Numbered from the stretch's first letter, positions 1 to 11,395 are shown. The stretch: DNA of 64,000 nucleotides from Prorocentrum cordatum (GCA_963575745.1 CAUYUJ010019627.1:370164-434163), one strand, 5' to 3'. Made by a program: numbers and translations. Notes: generated from the letters alone by a model not told the origin.

Positions 1-835
1 CGTCGAATCTCTGATACGAAGTGCAGACCCCCATAGGAGGAGGCTCCCGCCCGAGACTTCCTCGCATCGAGGCCCAAGAGGCCCAAAGTGACGACTGGTA
101 CAGGATTGAGGATGGCCGCCTCGGATCACTGACATGAAATTCGGGGCCGTAGAGAGGGCACGATTCATTCACAGACGAGGCTCCCGCTCGATACCTTCTG
201 AAAATGCAATGCTACAGTTAGGTCGGGCATGTCTGTTTACAGGCGGATTTCGGACGAAAAATGAAATATGGTTTCTTAAACATGCCCCAACATTGTCAAA
301 CATACTGAACTACTCGTCCCCTGCTTATGTTTGGCTATTGTTTGAATATTCCTCCTGTAGAGGGACGTGCCCGACTTAATGTTACAGGTTTAACGGATGA
401 CCACCTCGGATTGCTAACACGAAGGGCCGACCCCCCATAGCAGGCTCAAGGCTTCCCCGCGTCTCACTCACAGACGAGGCTCCCGCCCGACACCACCTCG
501 AGATCCAGGCCGCAGGAGTTCAAACGTGACGAAAGTTACAGGTTTGAGGATGACCGCCTCGGATTGCTTACATGAAGTGCGGGCTCCGTAGGCAGGGTGT
601 TCCCGCTCGAAATCTCTTCGCGTCCCACTCACAGACGAGGCTCCCGCTCGATACTCTCTAAAGATCCAGGCCGCAGGAGACCAAACGTGACGAAAGTTTA
701 GGTTTGAGGATTACCGCCTCGGGTTCCTACCATGAAGTGCGGACCGCATCGGGAGGCGGCTCCAGTTCGACACCACGTCATATTTCACTCAGACGAGGCC
801 CCCGCTCGAGGCTATCTCACGATGAACGCGTGAGT
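1..835 (-). repeat. ~160-bp tandem repeat array, left-edge block
   Basis: Degenerate units recur every 150-165 bp. Landmarks are CACAGACGAGGCTCCCGC near 169, 469, 629 and 785, and GATGACCGCCTCGGATTGC near 104, 395, 547 and 711. A DM-1 element interrupts the array at 218-379. The reverse complement of this unit (GGGCCCGCACTTCATGTTCG followed by GAGCGGGTCATCGG) forms the array at 36,660-39,060, so both blocks belong to one family in opposite orientation. The array probably continues left of the window. No coding potential is apparent. Confidence 0.85.
218..379 (-). mobile_element. DM-1 MITE-like element, copy 1
   Basis: Reverse-orientation copy: it begins TTAGGTCGGGCATGTC and ends GACGTGCCCGACTTAA. 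It is flanked by TGCTACAG (210-217) and TGTTACAG (380-387), an 8-bp target duplication matching at 7 of 8 positions. It inserted into a unit of the ~160-bp array, whose sequence resumes after it. It has no open reading frame of its own. Confidence 0.85.
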
Positions 836-859
836 GTGTGTGTGAGTTTTGCGATGAGG

Positions 860-1090
860 ACGATAAGGATGCTGCTGATGATGATTATGATGATGATGGG
901 ATGCTGATGATGATGATGATGATGATGATGGTGATGCTGATGATTATTATCATGATGGTGATGGTGCTGCTGTTGATGATGATAGTGATGACGATGCTGC
1001 TGCTGATGATGATGATGGTGATAACGACGAATATTATGATGATGCTGACGCTTATGATGATGATGCTGATGCTGATTATGATGATGATAT

Positions 1091-1155
<65 letters not shown>

Positions 1156-1190
1156 CTGATGGTGATGATTGCCAATGGTGGCTGATGATC
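860..1190 (+). repeat. (GAT)n / (ATG)n microsatellite
   Basis: Nearly pure GATGATGAT with interspersed GCT, GGT and TAT triplets. Apparent proteins of poly-Met, poly-Asp or poly-Ile across it are artefacts of the repeat. Confidence 0.95.
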
Positions 1191-1859
1191 ATGATGGTAT
1201 GGTCCATGATCACGGGGAGGTAGGATGTGGGATGATCATGGCCAGGTGGCCATGGCTTGATGCTGAGTGATGCCATAGCGTTGCGTGTGTGTGTGTGTGA
1301 TGGTGTGTGCGGGAAGGCCAGGGCTCCTCGGGGTCTCCGGAGAAGCCAAGGCAACGCTCAGGCTGCGGGGGCTCGTGGCATCCGCCCGTGACGGCCTCCG
1401 GTGCTGGCGCGAGAGCATCCCGCCCGCCCACCCGCAGCGTGTTCGGCATGCGCGTGCGCGTGGGGCCTGGTCAGGGCCTCGCATGTTCACATACGTCCAA
1501 GAGCAACGCGTGGGCCTCTCATGATGCCACGCGAGCGCGCGCACGGACTCTTGCAGCCTGTTGTTTACATATAAATTGTGTTGAGCAGGTTGTTCTTGAA
1601 ACTGTTTGGACACACATTAATGATGTGGGAGTGGGGCGTGCGCGCGGCGTCGCGCGCATGTGCCCGGAAAAGCACAGATGGTCCAAGAGCTCCGTCGAAG
1701 CATCAGTCGATACACAACGCACTTGCAACGCATATTGTTTTTCAACATGTTGTGAAGCGGGGGGGGGATATTGGATCTTGCTGGCGTGTTACCGCTTAGT
1801 ACTTCGGAACAGCGGTGCTGCAGAATATCTGATGAAATTGTTAGCCAGCGTGCACCCCA

Positions 1860-2800
1860 ACAAGCGAGTACTCGCACGGAGGAGGTGTACGATATGTTGT
1901 ACAAGGTATGTGGTGCAAGCTGTGCAGTGTAAGCTTTGCGAGGCACGCTATGTGGTGCAAGTCATATTGTGTAAGCCGTGTTGTGTAAGCTGTAGTGTGG
2001 CGACTAGGTAGTGTGAGTTTTGCGTTGTGAGCTCTGGTGTGCAAGCTATGCGGTGTAAACCGTGCTGGGGAAATTGTATGTTGTGAACTTTGATCGAGTC
2101 TAAGGTAAGCTATGTTTTGTAAGGTACGCAGTATGAGCTATGTTGTGCTAGCCACGAGGCAGCCACGAGGTGGCCACCGGCGGCGATGCGGCGAAACCTC
2201 GATGTGCGGTGCACCATGCGTGGTGCAAGGTAGAGGCGGCAACGGGCAGCAACATGGCAAATCCTCGCCAGACGCACCCAGCGCACGTGACGACCACGAA
2301 GCGGCCGCGGGCTGACGAGGCAGCCACGATGCGGCCATCTGCGGCAACATGGAACAACCCTCCCCAGGCAGACCCAGCGCACGAGGTGGCCATGAGGTGG
2401 TCAAGGGCGGCTCCGTGACAATGCTGGACATATCCATCCACTTCCGCAGGAAGATTTCAGTTGCTGCGCCGTGGATGTGTCATCTATGTGGTGCAAGCTA
2501 TGTGGAGCACGCTGTGTAGTGCAATCTTACGTGGTTCTAGTTACGTGCTGCAGAGGATGAGGTGCAGGCTACGGAGTGCAAGCTCTTATGGTGCAGGCTA
2601 CGTGGTTCAAGCTCCGTGGTGCAATCTACGTGGTGCCTGCTGTGCGGCTTAAGCTACATGGTGCAGGATGTGTGATGCAACCTACGTTGGGCGGCCACGG
2701 GGCTGCCACGTGCGGCCACGCGGCGGCCATGGGCGGCCACGGGGTGGCATCGGGCAGGCACTGGGTGGCCACGGGGCGGCCACCAACAAGAGCATCGGGT
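1860..2800 (+). repeat. degenerate GTGCAAGCTATGTG repeat with a CGGCCACGG block
   Basis: Short imperfect units of the type TGTGGTGCAAGCTATG occur at 1,880-2,130 and 2,470-2,680. GGCCACGAGGTGGCCACC-type repeats lie between them (2,150-2,440) and after them (2,690-2,790). The frames that stay open (Cys/Val-rich) simply follow the repeat. No gene is seen. Confidence 0.75.
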
Positions 2801-3917
2801 TGATCATTCAAGTCCTGAGTGGAGCAATCCAGAACCCCTCGGTGCAAGCACTGATTGCGGAATGGCGCGAAGGGGTGTGGGGTAGATCCGAATTTATCTT
2901 ACGAGAGTGTATCCACAGAAGCGAGACAGCGCCCGAGGGGGTCACGAGGCGGCTGGCGAACATTGGGAAGCGTCCGCTAAGTTTGCAGGAGCAAAGTGTG
3001 CATCCTCAGTGCAATCATTGCGCGGAACAAAGACAGTCAAAATCAATCGATTGAATGAGCGGAGGTACGATTCTGTTGGCAGCATACACGATTGGACCCT
3101 AAGGAGCTTCTATGTATGTTTTTTTGTGTTTCTCTGGGTTCGTGGGATGTCTTCAGCAACCGCCTGGTAGATGCCGAACAACTGGAAAAGATTTCAGCAC
3201 CACCGGCTGGGTGGAGACGCCGTGGAAGCTTGGCCCAGACTGGACGAAAAGAAGCAGTGGTTGGACGGCACCCGCAAGGCTGTGGAGCGGGAGGGTGGGC
3301 TTCCGAGAAGGCGGCGGGGTCTTCAGGAAGCAAAGGAGCTTCCAAGAAGCCCGTCTTTTGCTTCCGATAGGCCTTCCGCAAAACCACCAGGCCCCTCCGC
3401 GAGGGCCCCATGTCATCTGGGAGGCCCGCCCGCCGTCTTGGAAGGTTGTAACCCTTGGGGGGCCCCCCCACCCTTTGCGGGCGCCGCCAATCCTGGCGGG
3501 GCCCAGGAGCAGGTCCTTTGTAATACGTTGTGCTCATCCACCGTTTCGTGGCACATGGCGGCCCAAGCACAGCATGCAGTTTCCTTCGTCCAGCACCCGT
3601 CGCGCCAGGAGCAAACCCGGAAAGTTATATGATCTGCGTTCTGCGTTGTTTTGCGGCGCTTCTACGAAGCCCCACTGGACAGGCTCAGATGCCTCATGGG
3701 CATTGCTTCCCACCACCACCATGAGTTTGAGAGGAAGGGAGGTGGAGGAGGAGGAAGAAGACGAATTTCGAAGAGGAGGAGGAGGAGGAGGGTGGGAAAC
3801 AGGCCCTCCAACCTCAGCGTACCTGCGCGCGGCTCCCAGCACGCCAGGCCTCGAGCCCACACGCGGTGCTCCGAGAGCGCCCCCCCCCCGCGCTGCCTCC
3901 GCCGAGCCTCGCCAGCC
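2800..3917. other. no gene recognised
   Basis: Mixed-composition sequence with a short GGA tract near 3,735-3,800. Open frames overlap on both strands without recognisable motifs, as expected by chance in GC-rich DNA. Confidence 0.5.
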
Positions 3918-4041
3918 ATGCCCGAGCACCGCCTCCCCGCCGGCGCGCGCATCGGCCGCGCCGCGGGCGCGGCCGCGCTGGCCGCGCTCGCGTCCTCGGC
4001 GTCGGCCGCTGCTGGGCTGCAGAAGGACGCCAGGGGGCAAG
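3918..4041 (+). CDS. candidate first exon with signal-peptide-like start
   Basis: From the ATG at 3,918 the reading frame gives MPEHRLPAGARIGRA followed by an Ala/Leu-rich stretch (AAALAALASSASAAA) and then GLQKDARG. This is a basic N-terminus, a hydrophobic core and a small-residue cleavage-like site, so a secretory signal is plausible. An AG at 3,914-3,915, just before the ATG, follows a C-rich tract and could be a spliced-leader acceptor. The 3' limit is uncertain: GC donor candidates lie near 4,037 and 4,046. GC-rich, Ala-rich frames arise by chance here. A link to the kinase downstream is conceivable but unproven. Confidence 0.35.
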
Positions 4042-4123
4042 GGGCAACGTTAGGAGACGAAGCTTCGAGGTTCGAGGTTTTCGGACGTCGAGTTTCGAGG
4101 TTCGAGGTTTTCGCACGTTCTCG

Positions 4124-4579
4124 TGGTTTCTCGGCGGCTCTCCAGGCTCGGGATGCCTTCCAGCGGCTGCGCCTCGCCGAGGGCTCTCTGGGGGGCCCTG
4201 CTCGTCCCGAGCGGCGGTTGGAGAGCCGAGCTGTGATCCGAAAGCCAGGGGCAACGTTGCCGGGGAACCGGCGCAGGGGATTTGCATCGATTCCCCCCCA
4301 TCGCCCATTCATCGCCGATGGGAGCCCGACAGCCCACTCCGCCCAGGACCGTGTGGATCTACTGTCGGGTGCCTATCGCGGATCTGTCGGCGATGTACCG
4401 CCGAGTGCAGGTCCATCTTCCCCCCCTGGCCCGATCCCGATCCTCGGGTTTTGGCTTCCGCGTCATAGCTCGGGTCTCCGGCGGGCGTTCGGGACGATCC
4501 GGGCAGCCCCGGAACGTTCTCGGCGAGGCGCAGCCGCTGGAAGACATCCCGACGCTTGCGAGCCGCCGAGAGCCGACCA
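4124..4579. mobile_element. foldback element with ~125-bp inverted arms
   Basis: The left arm (4,124-4,248) reads TCTCGGCGGCTC...TTCCAGCGGCTGCGCCTCGCC...GAAAGCC. The right arm (4,450-4,579) is its imperfect reverse complement (GGCGAGGCGCAGCCGCTGGAA...GAGCCGCCGAGA). A ~200-bp spacer containing further CATCGCCGATGGG-type inverted motifs separates them. The open frames running across it are not genes. Confidence 0.75.
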
Positions 4580-4729
4580 AAGTGTACGGGAAGCGGGAGC
4601 TCCAGGACATGTGGAAACAAATGGGAACCCTGAAATTTGTGCCGATTGACGCGTGTCCCCCTGGGCCCTTGTTTGTGTATGTCAATGGGGCAGCGATCGT
4701 GCCTCTCTGGCCAGCAGCCATTTCGGGGC

Positions 4730-5510
4730 GCAGGGCCGCCCCTCACACTCGGCGCCCAAACTCGCACTGCATACTCGCACTTCGCGCTGGCACCCCGCAC
4801 TCGCCCCCGCAATCGCCCCCCGCACTGTGCGCCCACACTCGCACTTCATACTCGCACCCCGCACTCGCGCCCACACTCACCGCCCACGTTTCGCGCCCAC
4901 ACGACACGAACGCGAGACGCGGGTCAACTCGGCACACTGAGTCGGGGACGCCCACCCCACGGTCAATTCGCACTTCGTACTCGAGGAATGAGCTCGGACA
5001 ACCAACTCGCGAAATCCATTCGGCATCTCCAATCGCGAAACCAAGGCGGCAAATCAGCTTGCGAACTTAACTCGGCAGGCCGCCCTCTAAATCAACTCTT
5101 TAAACAACTCTATTTCTCAATTCGGCAAACCAACTCGGGAAATCAACTCTGCAAACCAATTCGGGAAATCCACCTGGGAAAGAAATTCGGGAAAGTAACT
5201 CGGGGAACAACTCGCACTTCGCAGTTGGAATGGTAAGTCGAAGCCCAAGAAGTCAACGCCAATTCAACTCGCCATCTCAGCGTTCCATGCAAGCCAACTC
5301 CGCACATCAACTCTGTAAATCAACTCGGCAAATCAGCTCTGTAAATCACCTCGGTAAGTTTGTAAACCGATTGGGCAAACCAAATCGGCCAATCAACACG
5401 GAAAATCAAGTCGGCAAATCAACTCTGTAAACCAACTCGGTAAATCTACTGTAAACCAACTCGGGAAATCAACCCGTCTAATCAAGTCGGTAAATCAACT
5501 CGGGGTTTGG
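4730..5510 (+). repeat. CTCGCACTT and AAATCAACTCGG minisatellites
   Basis: Two adjoining blocks. The first (about 4,740-4,900) is made of CACTCGCACTTC-like units. The second (about 5,000-5,510) is an imperfect 12-mer AAATCAACTCGG/AAATCAACTCTG tandem array. Confidence 0.85.
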
Positions 5511-5760
5511 TGTGGGGTGTGAGTATTGGGTGCGAGAGTGTGCGCAGACTGTGGGCGTAGAGTGTGGTGTGTGTGTGTGTGGTGTGCGGGTGTGGGCGTC
5601 GAGTGTGGGGTGTGAGTGTGGGGTGCGAGTGTGTGTGTAGACTGTGGGCGTAGATTGCGGGCGCGAGTGTGAGAGGCGAGTATGGAGTGCGAGTGTCGGC
5701 ATGGAGTGTGGGCGCGAGTGTGTTCGGCGAGTGCGGGCGTCGAGTGTGGTGCGTGTCTGG
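5511..5760 (+). repeat. GTGTGGGCGTCGAGTGTG minisatellite
   Basis: Imperfect units of GAGTGTGGGCG / GGTGTGAGTGTGG type. It abuts the preceding 12-mer array. No coding signal. Confidence 0.8.
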
Positions 5761-6189
5761 CCTCGAGCTAGTGCTGCTGGCCCCTCAGACATACACAAGC
5801 CCTTGTAAATCGTTCCCCCCTGTCAGGACCACGTTCTCCTGCAGAACGGCATCGGGCAGGTCCTCGGCGCTCAGATCCTTCCAGGCCTCATCGTGGCGGC
5901 GCGCGCTGCCGGGAATGGGGCGAGTGGGGGGGGGGGCTTCCAAGAAGTCTTTTGGAAGGTTTATGAGAATTCCCAGCCAACAGATCCCCGTCCTTCTGAT
6001 TGGCATCTCCTTATCTCGGTTCCGATCTCGCAGTTTTCCTCTAGTTTTTGAGGGCACGTCCCTAAATTGGTCATCGCATTGGGCTTGTCGATCTTAGGTC
6101 GGAGGTTGGGGGGTGTGATCGCAGTGGCACGGAGACCCCCAACCGGGAAATCGTTTCGTTTCGTTCGTGTCGTGCGTGCGGGAGAGCCG

Positions 6190-6950
6190 AAGCTGCGTGG
6201 GCGAGAGGAATGGACCCGGTGTCCCGTGGTGTCCCGTGGTGCGAGAGGAATGAACCCGCCGATACTAGGGCGAAGTCAAGACAAATGTTGCTCCTCCGTA
6301 CGTCCTTCCGTCCAGCGGTGGCCCGCGGTGTCCCGTGGTGTCCCGTGGTGTCCCGTGGTGCGAGAGGAATGAACCCGCCATTGCTAGGGCGAAGTCAAGA
6401 CAATTGTTGCTCCTCCGTCCCTCCGTCCGGTGGTGGCCCGCGGTGTCCTGTGGTGTCCCGTGGAACCCCGTTGAGTGAGATCGATCGTGAGATCGATAGT
6501 AAGATTGATCGTGAGATCGATACTGAGATCGATAATGAGATCGATGTGGTGCCCCGAGGTGTCCCGTGGTGTCCCGTGGTGTCCCGTGGTGTCCCGTGAT
6601 GTCCCAAAAAGTGAGATCGATCGTGAGATTGACAGATGTCCCGTGGTGTCCCGTTGAGTGAGATCGATAGTGAGATCGATAGTGAGATCGATAGTGAGAT
6701 CGATGTGGTGTCCCGTGGTGTCCTATGGTGTCCCGTGGAGTGAGATCGATAGTGAGATCGATAGTGAGACCGATAGTGAAATCGAGAGGTGTTCTGCGGT
6801 GTCCCGTGGTGTGCCGTGGTGGCCCGTGGTGTGCCGTGGTGTCCCGTTGAGTGAGATCTATAGTGAGATCGATAGTGAGATCGACAAGTGTCCCGTGGTG
6901 TCCCGTTGAGTGAGAGCGATAGTGAGATCGATTGAGTCAGATGTTGGCTC
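6190..6950 (+). repeat. 119-bp duplication and GTGAGATCGATA / TGGTGTCCCG arrays
   Basis: GCGAGAGGAATGAACCCGCC occurs at 6,241 and 6,360, marking a 119-bp tandem duplication. From 6,440 on, blocks of GTGAGATCGATA 12-mers alternate with blocks of TGGTGTCCCG 10-mers. Because GAGATCGAT and TGTCCCG keep both strands open, long spurious frames appear here. Confidence 0.9.
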
Positions 6951-7476
6951 CTCCCCTTCCCCCCCCAAACCTCCTGATCACCCGAGGGATGGCTGTATAG
7001 GTTACAGGGATGAGATCGAGGCAACACTCCTAAAGATAATCACTACGGATCGATTCGGCAGCCCCCCCTCCCTCATCCAAAGTTGGTTCTTGGCAAGGCC
7101 GCTGCCGCACTGAAGGTCCAATGCAACATCGAACAGGGGAGGGGGGCGCCGTTGCGAGAAGGTGGTCCATGATCGCGCAATCCAGTGACGACTCCGATGA
7201 CCCCGAAGCGTTCCTTGAAACCCATGGCCACTTCCGTCAAGAGTATCTTTTGGAGTGCGGTGTGATTCAGGGATGTGTCTAAGGTGTTCGCGGGAAAGTT
7301 TCTAAGATGCGCGGACAGTTGCCAGGCTTCGAAGAAGCGCGCGAGGAGCCGTGGATGCTTCTCAACTGACTTCTGAAAAGCCGTGGGGGGGATTCTAAAA
7401 CGGTCGCCCCCCCCTCGCCCATCCCCCCCGCGCGCGCCTCCAACCATGTCGGATGCGGTCACGGACGTGATCTCAG

Positions 7477-7581
7477 GCGTGCCAGGCGTGCCCAGCAGCG
7501 TGACCGACACCTTGGCCGGGGGGTCGGAACCCACCGGCCCGTCGCCAGCAGCGACGGCCCCGTCGGCGTGGGCGGGGCCAG
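7477..7581 (+). CDS. candidate Ser/Pro/Ala-rich exon
   Basis: A GC3-rich frame reading VPSSVTDTLAGGSEPTGPS and then PAATAPSAWAGPG lies between an AG at 7,475-7,476 and a GC donor at 7,582 (CCAG|GCTCC), both in phase 1. The frame is open further upstream to an ATG at 7,446. Such low-complexity segments are typical of linkers. Nothing identifies a family, and the assignment rests only on composition and plausible splice sites. Confidence 0.25.
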
Positions 7582-8075
7582 GCTCCGTAACGGACCTTCT
7601 GATCAGCCCGAATCGCACCCATATCCCTTCCCCTCATTATTCCGGGCCTTCCGCCCTAACCTTCCGCCCCTTGTTCGATGTGGTTTCCTCGAATTGCGTC
7701 AGATTCCCGTGAGTTTCGATGATTCTTCTGCGCCTCCCGCGGAGGTCAGAAGGCATGGAAGGTGGAGGTGGAGAGATCCGTACGATCGGAATTACCTCAG
7801 GTGACGATCTTGAGGATTCCCTCAGTTCCTAAGGGCACATCCGCAAGACTGTCGTCGCCCCTGGCTTGTAAGTCTCGGGGGCAGGGAGAACCCTGAGACC
7901 CGACGCCGCGAAAAAGCTGGAGCACCATCAACACTCCACGACCGGAGTCCCCGACCCCCTACCTGTCTGCCGCATTCTCCGAGCTGCGTTGAGGCCCAGG
8001 GGACCGAAACCGGCCCGCGGGGGACGGCCGAGGCGCCGATGGCCGCGGCGCTGAGCCCGTCGCTGGGGAGAGATC

Positions 8076-8242
8076 GGCCACGCGCAGCCGGGGGCGGGGG
8101 GAGGGGGGGCAGGCTCCTCGGAAGCACCCCTGCTGCTCGGGAGGCGCGGGCCCTGCCTGTAGGTGTCGGGCTGGCGCCTGCTGAGAAGCAGCCTCCGCCT
8201 GGGAAGCCTTCCACCCTCTCCCTCTGCCCCCCTCTGCGCGCC
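8076..8242 (+). mobile_element. DM-6 element, copy 1
   Basis: Begins TCGGCCACGCGCAG, then GGGGGAGG, CTCCTCGGAAGCACCCCTGCTGCT, GGCGCGGGCCCTG, a central TAGGTGTCGGG, and TGAGAAGCAGCCTCC, ending CCCCCCTCTGCGCGCCG. The halves are imperfectly inverted (GCTTCTNAGAAGC cores). The same order of motifs recurs at 8,471, 19,731, 24,986 and 25,785. Confidence 0.75.
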
Positions 8243-8308
8243 GCGCGCGCGCACGCGCGTGCACGCGCGCGGCTGCGCTCGCGGCTCGCGCACGGGGCGG
8301 CGGGCCAG

Positions 8309-8471
8309 CTACTGTGCACTGGCGAGCCGCGGCCGTCGGCGGGCTCGCCCGCGCTGCGGCCTTGGCTGCGGCTCCCGCCGCTTGCCTCGGCGCGCATCGG
8401 CGATCGGCTCCTCGGCGAGCACGCCCGTGTTGAAGCAAACGGCAACGCCTGGTTCTCGGGGCGGAGTGTCG
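8309..8471 (+). CDS. candidate exon between two DM-6 copies
   Basis: Follows an AG at 8,307-8,308 and stops at GTGTCG|GC, where the next DM-6 copy begins. One frame, phase-compatible with the candidate exon at 8,837, ends SASTPVLKQTATPGSRGGVS. Other frames are open too. No family is recognised, and the entry is listed mainly because it would make the flanking repeats behave as introns. Confidence 0.2.
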
Positions 8472-8836
8472 GCCACGCGCAGTGAAGGGCTGGGGCAGGG
8501 GGGGAAGGCTTCTTTGAAGTTGAAGCACCCCTGTGCTTCTTAGAAGGCGCGGGCCTTCTCTATGTATAGGTGTAGGGCCGGCACCTTCTAAGAAGCAGCC
8601 TCCTCCCCACTCCCCCCTGCCCCCCTCTTCGGCTACACGTGAGAGTGACCTTTCGCCCGGGGGACCTTCGGTGTGGGCACGATCGGGCCCCCCGATCGCC
8701 AAACGCGATGCGATAGCAGCGGCTTGCGCGCCTGGTGCAGCCCCCGAAGGAGACCCCTTGGGCCGCGCAAAACAAGTTCTTTCTTGCCCAGGGTCGCTCT
8801 TGCGTGTAGCCGACCTCTGCGCGCCGCCAAGCCCAG
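8471..8836 (+). mobile_element. DM-6 element, copy 2, interrupted by a DM-7 element
   Basis: The DM-6 body runs 8,471-8,629 (GGCCACGCGCAG ... TTCTAAGAAGCAGCCTCC ... CCCCCCTCTT). A DM-7 element occupies 8,630-8,812, after which the DM-6 right end resumes as CCTCTGCGCGCCGCC. The uninterrupted right end seen in copy 1 (CCCCCCTCTGCGCGCC) shows the pre-insertion state. Confidence 0.7.
8630..8812 (+). mobile_element. DM-7 MITE-like element, copy 1
   Basis: Terminal inverted repeats: left CGGCTACACGTGAGAGTGACC, right GGGTCGCTCTTGCGTGTAGCCG, inverted and about 80% matched over 22 bp. A related copy lies at 48,043-48,232. It is inserted in DM-6 copy 2, with CCTCT on both sides. No open frame of its own. 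Confidence 0.75.
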
Positions 8837-8939
8837 GACCCGACCATCTGGACGGCGCCCGCGCTGCCCACGGACGCGCCCGCGCCCGCGGCGGGCCCAG
8901 GCCCGTCGGCGCCAGCGCCAGCGCCGCCGGCGGGGGAAG
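8837..8939 (+). CDS. candidate Pro/Ala-rich exon
   Basis: Bounded by an acceptor AG at 8,835-8,836 (CAAGCCCAG|GACC) and a GT donor at 8,940 (GGGGAAG|GTTAGC). The frame reads DPTIWTAPALPTDAPAPAAG and continues with PGPSAPAPAPPAGE. It resembles an extracellular or linker stalk. No catalytic motif is present and it cannot be tied to a particular gene. Both splice sites are reasonable, but other frames are also open. Confidence 0.35.
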
Positions 8940-9184
8940 GTTAGCGACTACAAAGGGTGTGCCAGAGGAGGAAAGCGTACCCATGCCCAGCACGCCTCGT
9001 CTCAGAGGGGGAAAAGGTGGAACCTCACGACGGGGAGGATTTCAGCCGTTTGCAGCCTCTGGGTCCCTCGCGGGCCCCGGGACCGTCAAAATATGATTCG
9101 GGATGATGAACGGGTCTTGGGGATTGGGTTAAAATATCCGGAGGTCCACGTACTGAAACACTCAAGACGTCGCCTGTCTGCAAT

Positions 9185-9323
9185 GGCACCGATACCCATA
9201 CCCTTCCCTCGATTTACTCGTTGTGGGCCTCCTGGGACGCCCTTGTCGCCACTGCTGGATTCGCCTTGAAGCTCTGGTCAGAACGCACCCTCGGAGAGGT
9301 CCAGGGAGTAGTGGTATCGGTAC
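9185..9323 (+). mobile_element. DM-4 repeat, copy 1
   Basis: Left end GGCACCGATACCC, right end GGTATCGGTACT, which are inverted. The body contains CCACTGCTGGATTCGCCTTG and TCAGAACGCACC. It shares this body with copies near 15,739, 18,383 and 47,360. Confidence 0.7.
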
Positions 9324-9799
9324 TGTCATTTAGAGGCTTAGAGGTTGACACCAACGCCCGTCTCGGCGGTTGCTCTACTGAGGAAGATGATCCTGATCTC
9401 GGTGATAGTGGTAATATTCGGGCTTCTCAGGCTGCTAGGATATCACCACTTGGCTCCACAATCCGGGATCTGTTTTCCCATGTGGATGGGACTCCCTGTG
9501 TTGGTGTCGGTGCCCATTCCTAGGCCCCCAGATCTGCGTCGTTGGGGCTTTGGTGCCCTCGTCGGACCTCCTCGGGGTGCGGCGGAGAACTCCGTCGAGG
9601 TCCTCGCGCGCTCCTCAGGGGTGCGGATTGCAGACCGCGCGCTGTGCAAACCACACACTTCGGAGTGCTGCCCAGGCCACGGGTTTGCCTTCTGCAGGCC
9701 GGTTCGTGCGGTGCTCCTGGTTCGCCTGGCGACGACGATTTCTCGAGATGTGGTAATTAGGGTTACTAGTGGTGCTTCGCGAAGCAATGTGAAGACAGC

Positions 9800-9940
9800 A
9801 TCAACAAAAAACACACGCAGAGACACACACACACGCACACACACACAGCCACACACACACACGCGCACACGCACACGCACACGCACACGCACACGCACAC
9901 GCACACGCACACGCACACGCACACGCACACGCACACGCAC

Positions 9941-9978
<38 letters not shown>

Positions 9979-10009
9979 GCACACACAATACACATACATA
10001 CCACACACA

Positions 10010-10057
<48 letters not shown>

Positions 10058-10281
10058 CACACAGTTTGACATTCATGCGAAGCCCAGCGGCAGAGGCAGG
10101 GAGAGAGGAGGGTGGGAGGAGGGGGAAAACACTAGGCAATGGGCGCCGACAAGCCCGGCTGCCTGCGGCCGCGCGCAGCGAGAGGGCCCGCCAGGTAGCC
10201 CAGGGCCCCCACGCGCGGCTACGCACCAAACACACGCACACACAAAACACACACACACAACACACACACACACACACACAC

Positions 10282-10312
<31 letters not shown>

Positions 10313-10400
10313 GCGCACACACACGCAAAATAAAATGAATAAGCACAAAGCTCACACACGCACGCGCGCGTACACACACACACACACACACACACACCCT
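9800..10400 (+). repeat. (CA)n, (ACGC)n and (CGCA)n microsatellites
   Basis: Three dense blocks: 9,805-9,990, 10,010-10,063 and 10,215-10,395. A ~140-bp GC-rich unique segment separates the last two. The Thr/His-rich and Val/Cys-rich frames on the two strands are repeat artefacts. Confidence 0.95.
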
Positions 10401-10499
10401 TCGGAGTCGCCGAGCAGGGCCCGACGTGGCCTGGCCCTCCTGGTGGCCGTCGCCCGGCGCCGGCTGCCACCGGAGGGGCGCCCGCGGGCTCCCACGCCG

Positions 10500-10760
10500 T
10501 TCCTCCTCTCCTCCTCCTCCTCTCCCCTCCTCCTCGTCCTCCTCTCCGCCTGTCCTTCCTCCTCCTCTCTTCTCCTTGCTCTCCTCCCCTCCTCCTCCTC
10601 CCCCCTCCTCCTCCCCTCCCCCCTCCCCCTCCCCCTCCCCCTCCTTCTCCTCCTCCTCCTTCTCCTCCTCCTTCCCCCTCCTCCCCCCCCTCCTCCTCAT
10701 CCTTTCCTCGTCCTCCTCCTTCTCCACCTCATTCTCCTCCTTCTTCGCCTCCATTCCGTC
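10500..10760 (+). repeat. (CTC)n-rich polypyrimidine tract
   Basis: About 260 bp of almost pure CTCCTC/CCTCCC. It could serve as an intronic pyrimidine tract but shows no exon after it. Confidence 0.9.
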
Positions 10761-10869
10761 TCCTTATAGATAATTCCTCTTTGTCGCACCCCGAGACCAG
10801 GTTTTTGGGCGGGCTAGGCGTTTCGTCTGAGACTTCCTCATCGTTTATGACTCTGAAGCTTAGAAAGGG

Positions 10870-11395
10870 ACAGCAGCTTCACAGATGGAGGGCGGGTCGC
10901 TTTCAAAATGTAGCTCTCGCGTTAGCTCCGCGCACATCCGTTATAACAGGAAATAGCTTCACGGATTGAGGGCGTCTCGTTTTCAAAATGTGGTTCTCGC
11001 CGAAGCGCCGCGCACACTGGTTTAAAACATGTGCAAGAGTTTCACGGATTGAGGGCGGGTGGTTCTCAAAATGTGGTTCTCGCTTTAGCGCCGCTTGCAC
11101 TTGCTCAACAAAAAGACAATACTTTCACGGATTGAGGGTGGGCGGTTTTCAAAATGTGGTTATCGCTTGAGTGCCGCGCACATTCGTCTTAAACACTTGC
11201 AAGAGTGTCACGGATTGAGTTCGTTTCGTTTTCAACATGTGGTTCTCGCCTTAGCGCCGCGCACACGGTTTTCAAGCATGTGCAAGAGCTTCACGGATTG
11301 AGGGCGGCTCCTTTTCAACATGTGATTCTCGTTGTAGTGCCGTGCACATTCTTTCTTGTCCATAAAATGTAAGAGTTTCACGGGTTCCCGTGATC
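10870..11395 (+). repeat. ~83-bp tandem repeat, about six units
   Basis: Each unit carries TTCACGGATTGAGGGCGGGT, then TTTCAAAATGTGGTTCTCGC, TTAGCGCCGCGCACA and a run ending ATGTGCAAGAG. Starts of CACGGATTGAG fall near 10,960, 11,043, 11,125, 11,208, 11,292 and 11,377, a spacing of 82-85 bp. Units are 80-90% alike by eye. Confidence 0.9.

Noticed and set aside
9345-10769. 474-codon ORF and its antisense counterpart
   Set aside because: Mostly (CA)n and (CTC)n translated as Thr/His and Ser/Pro runs.
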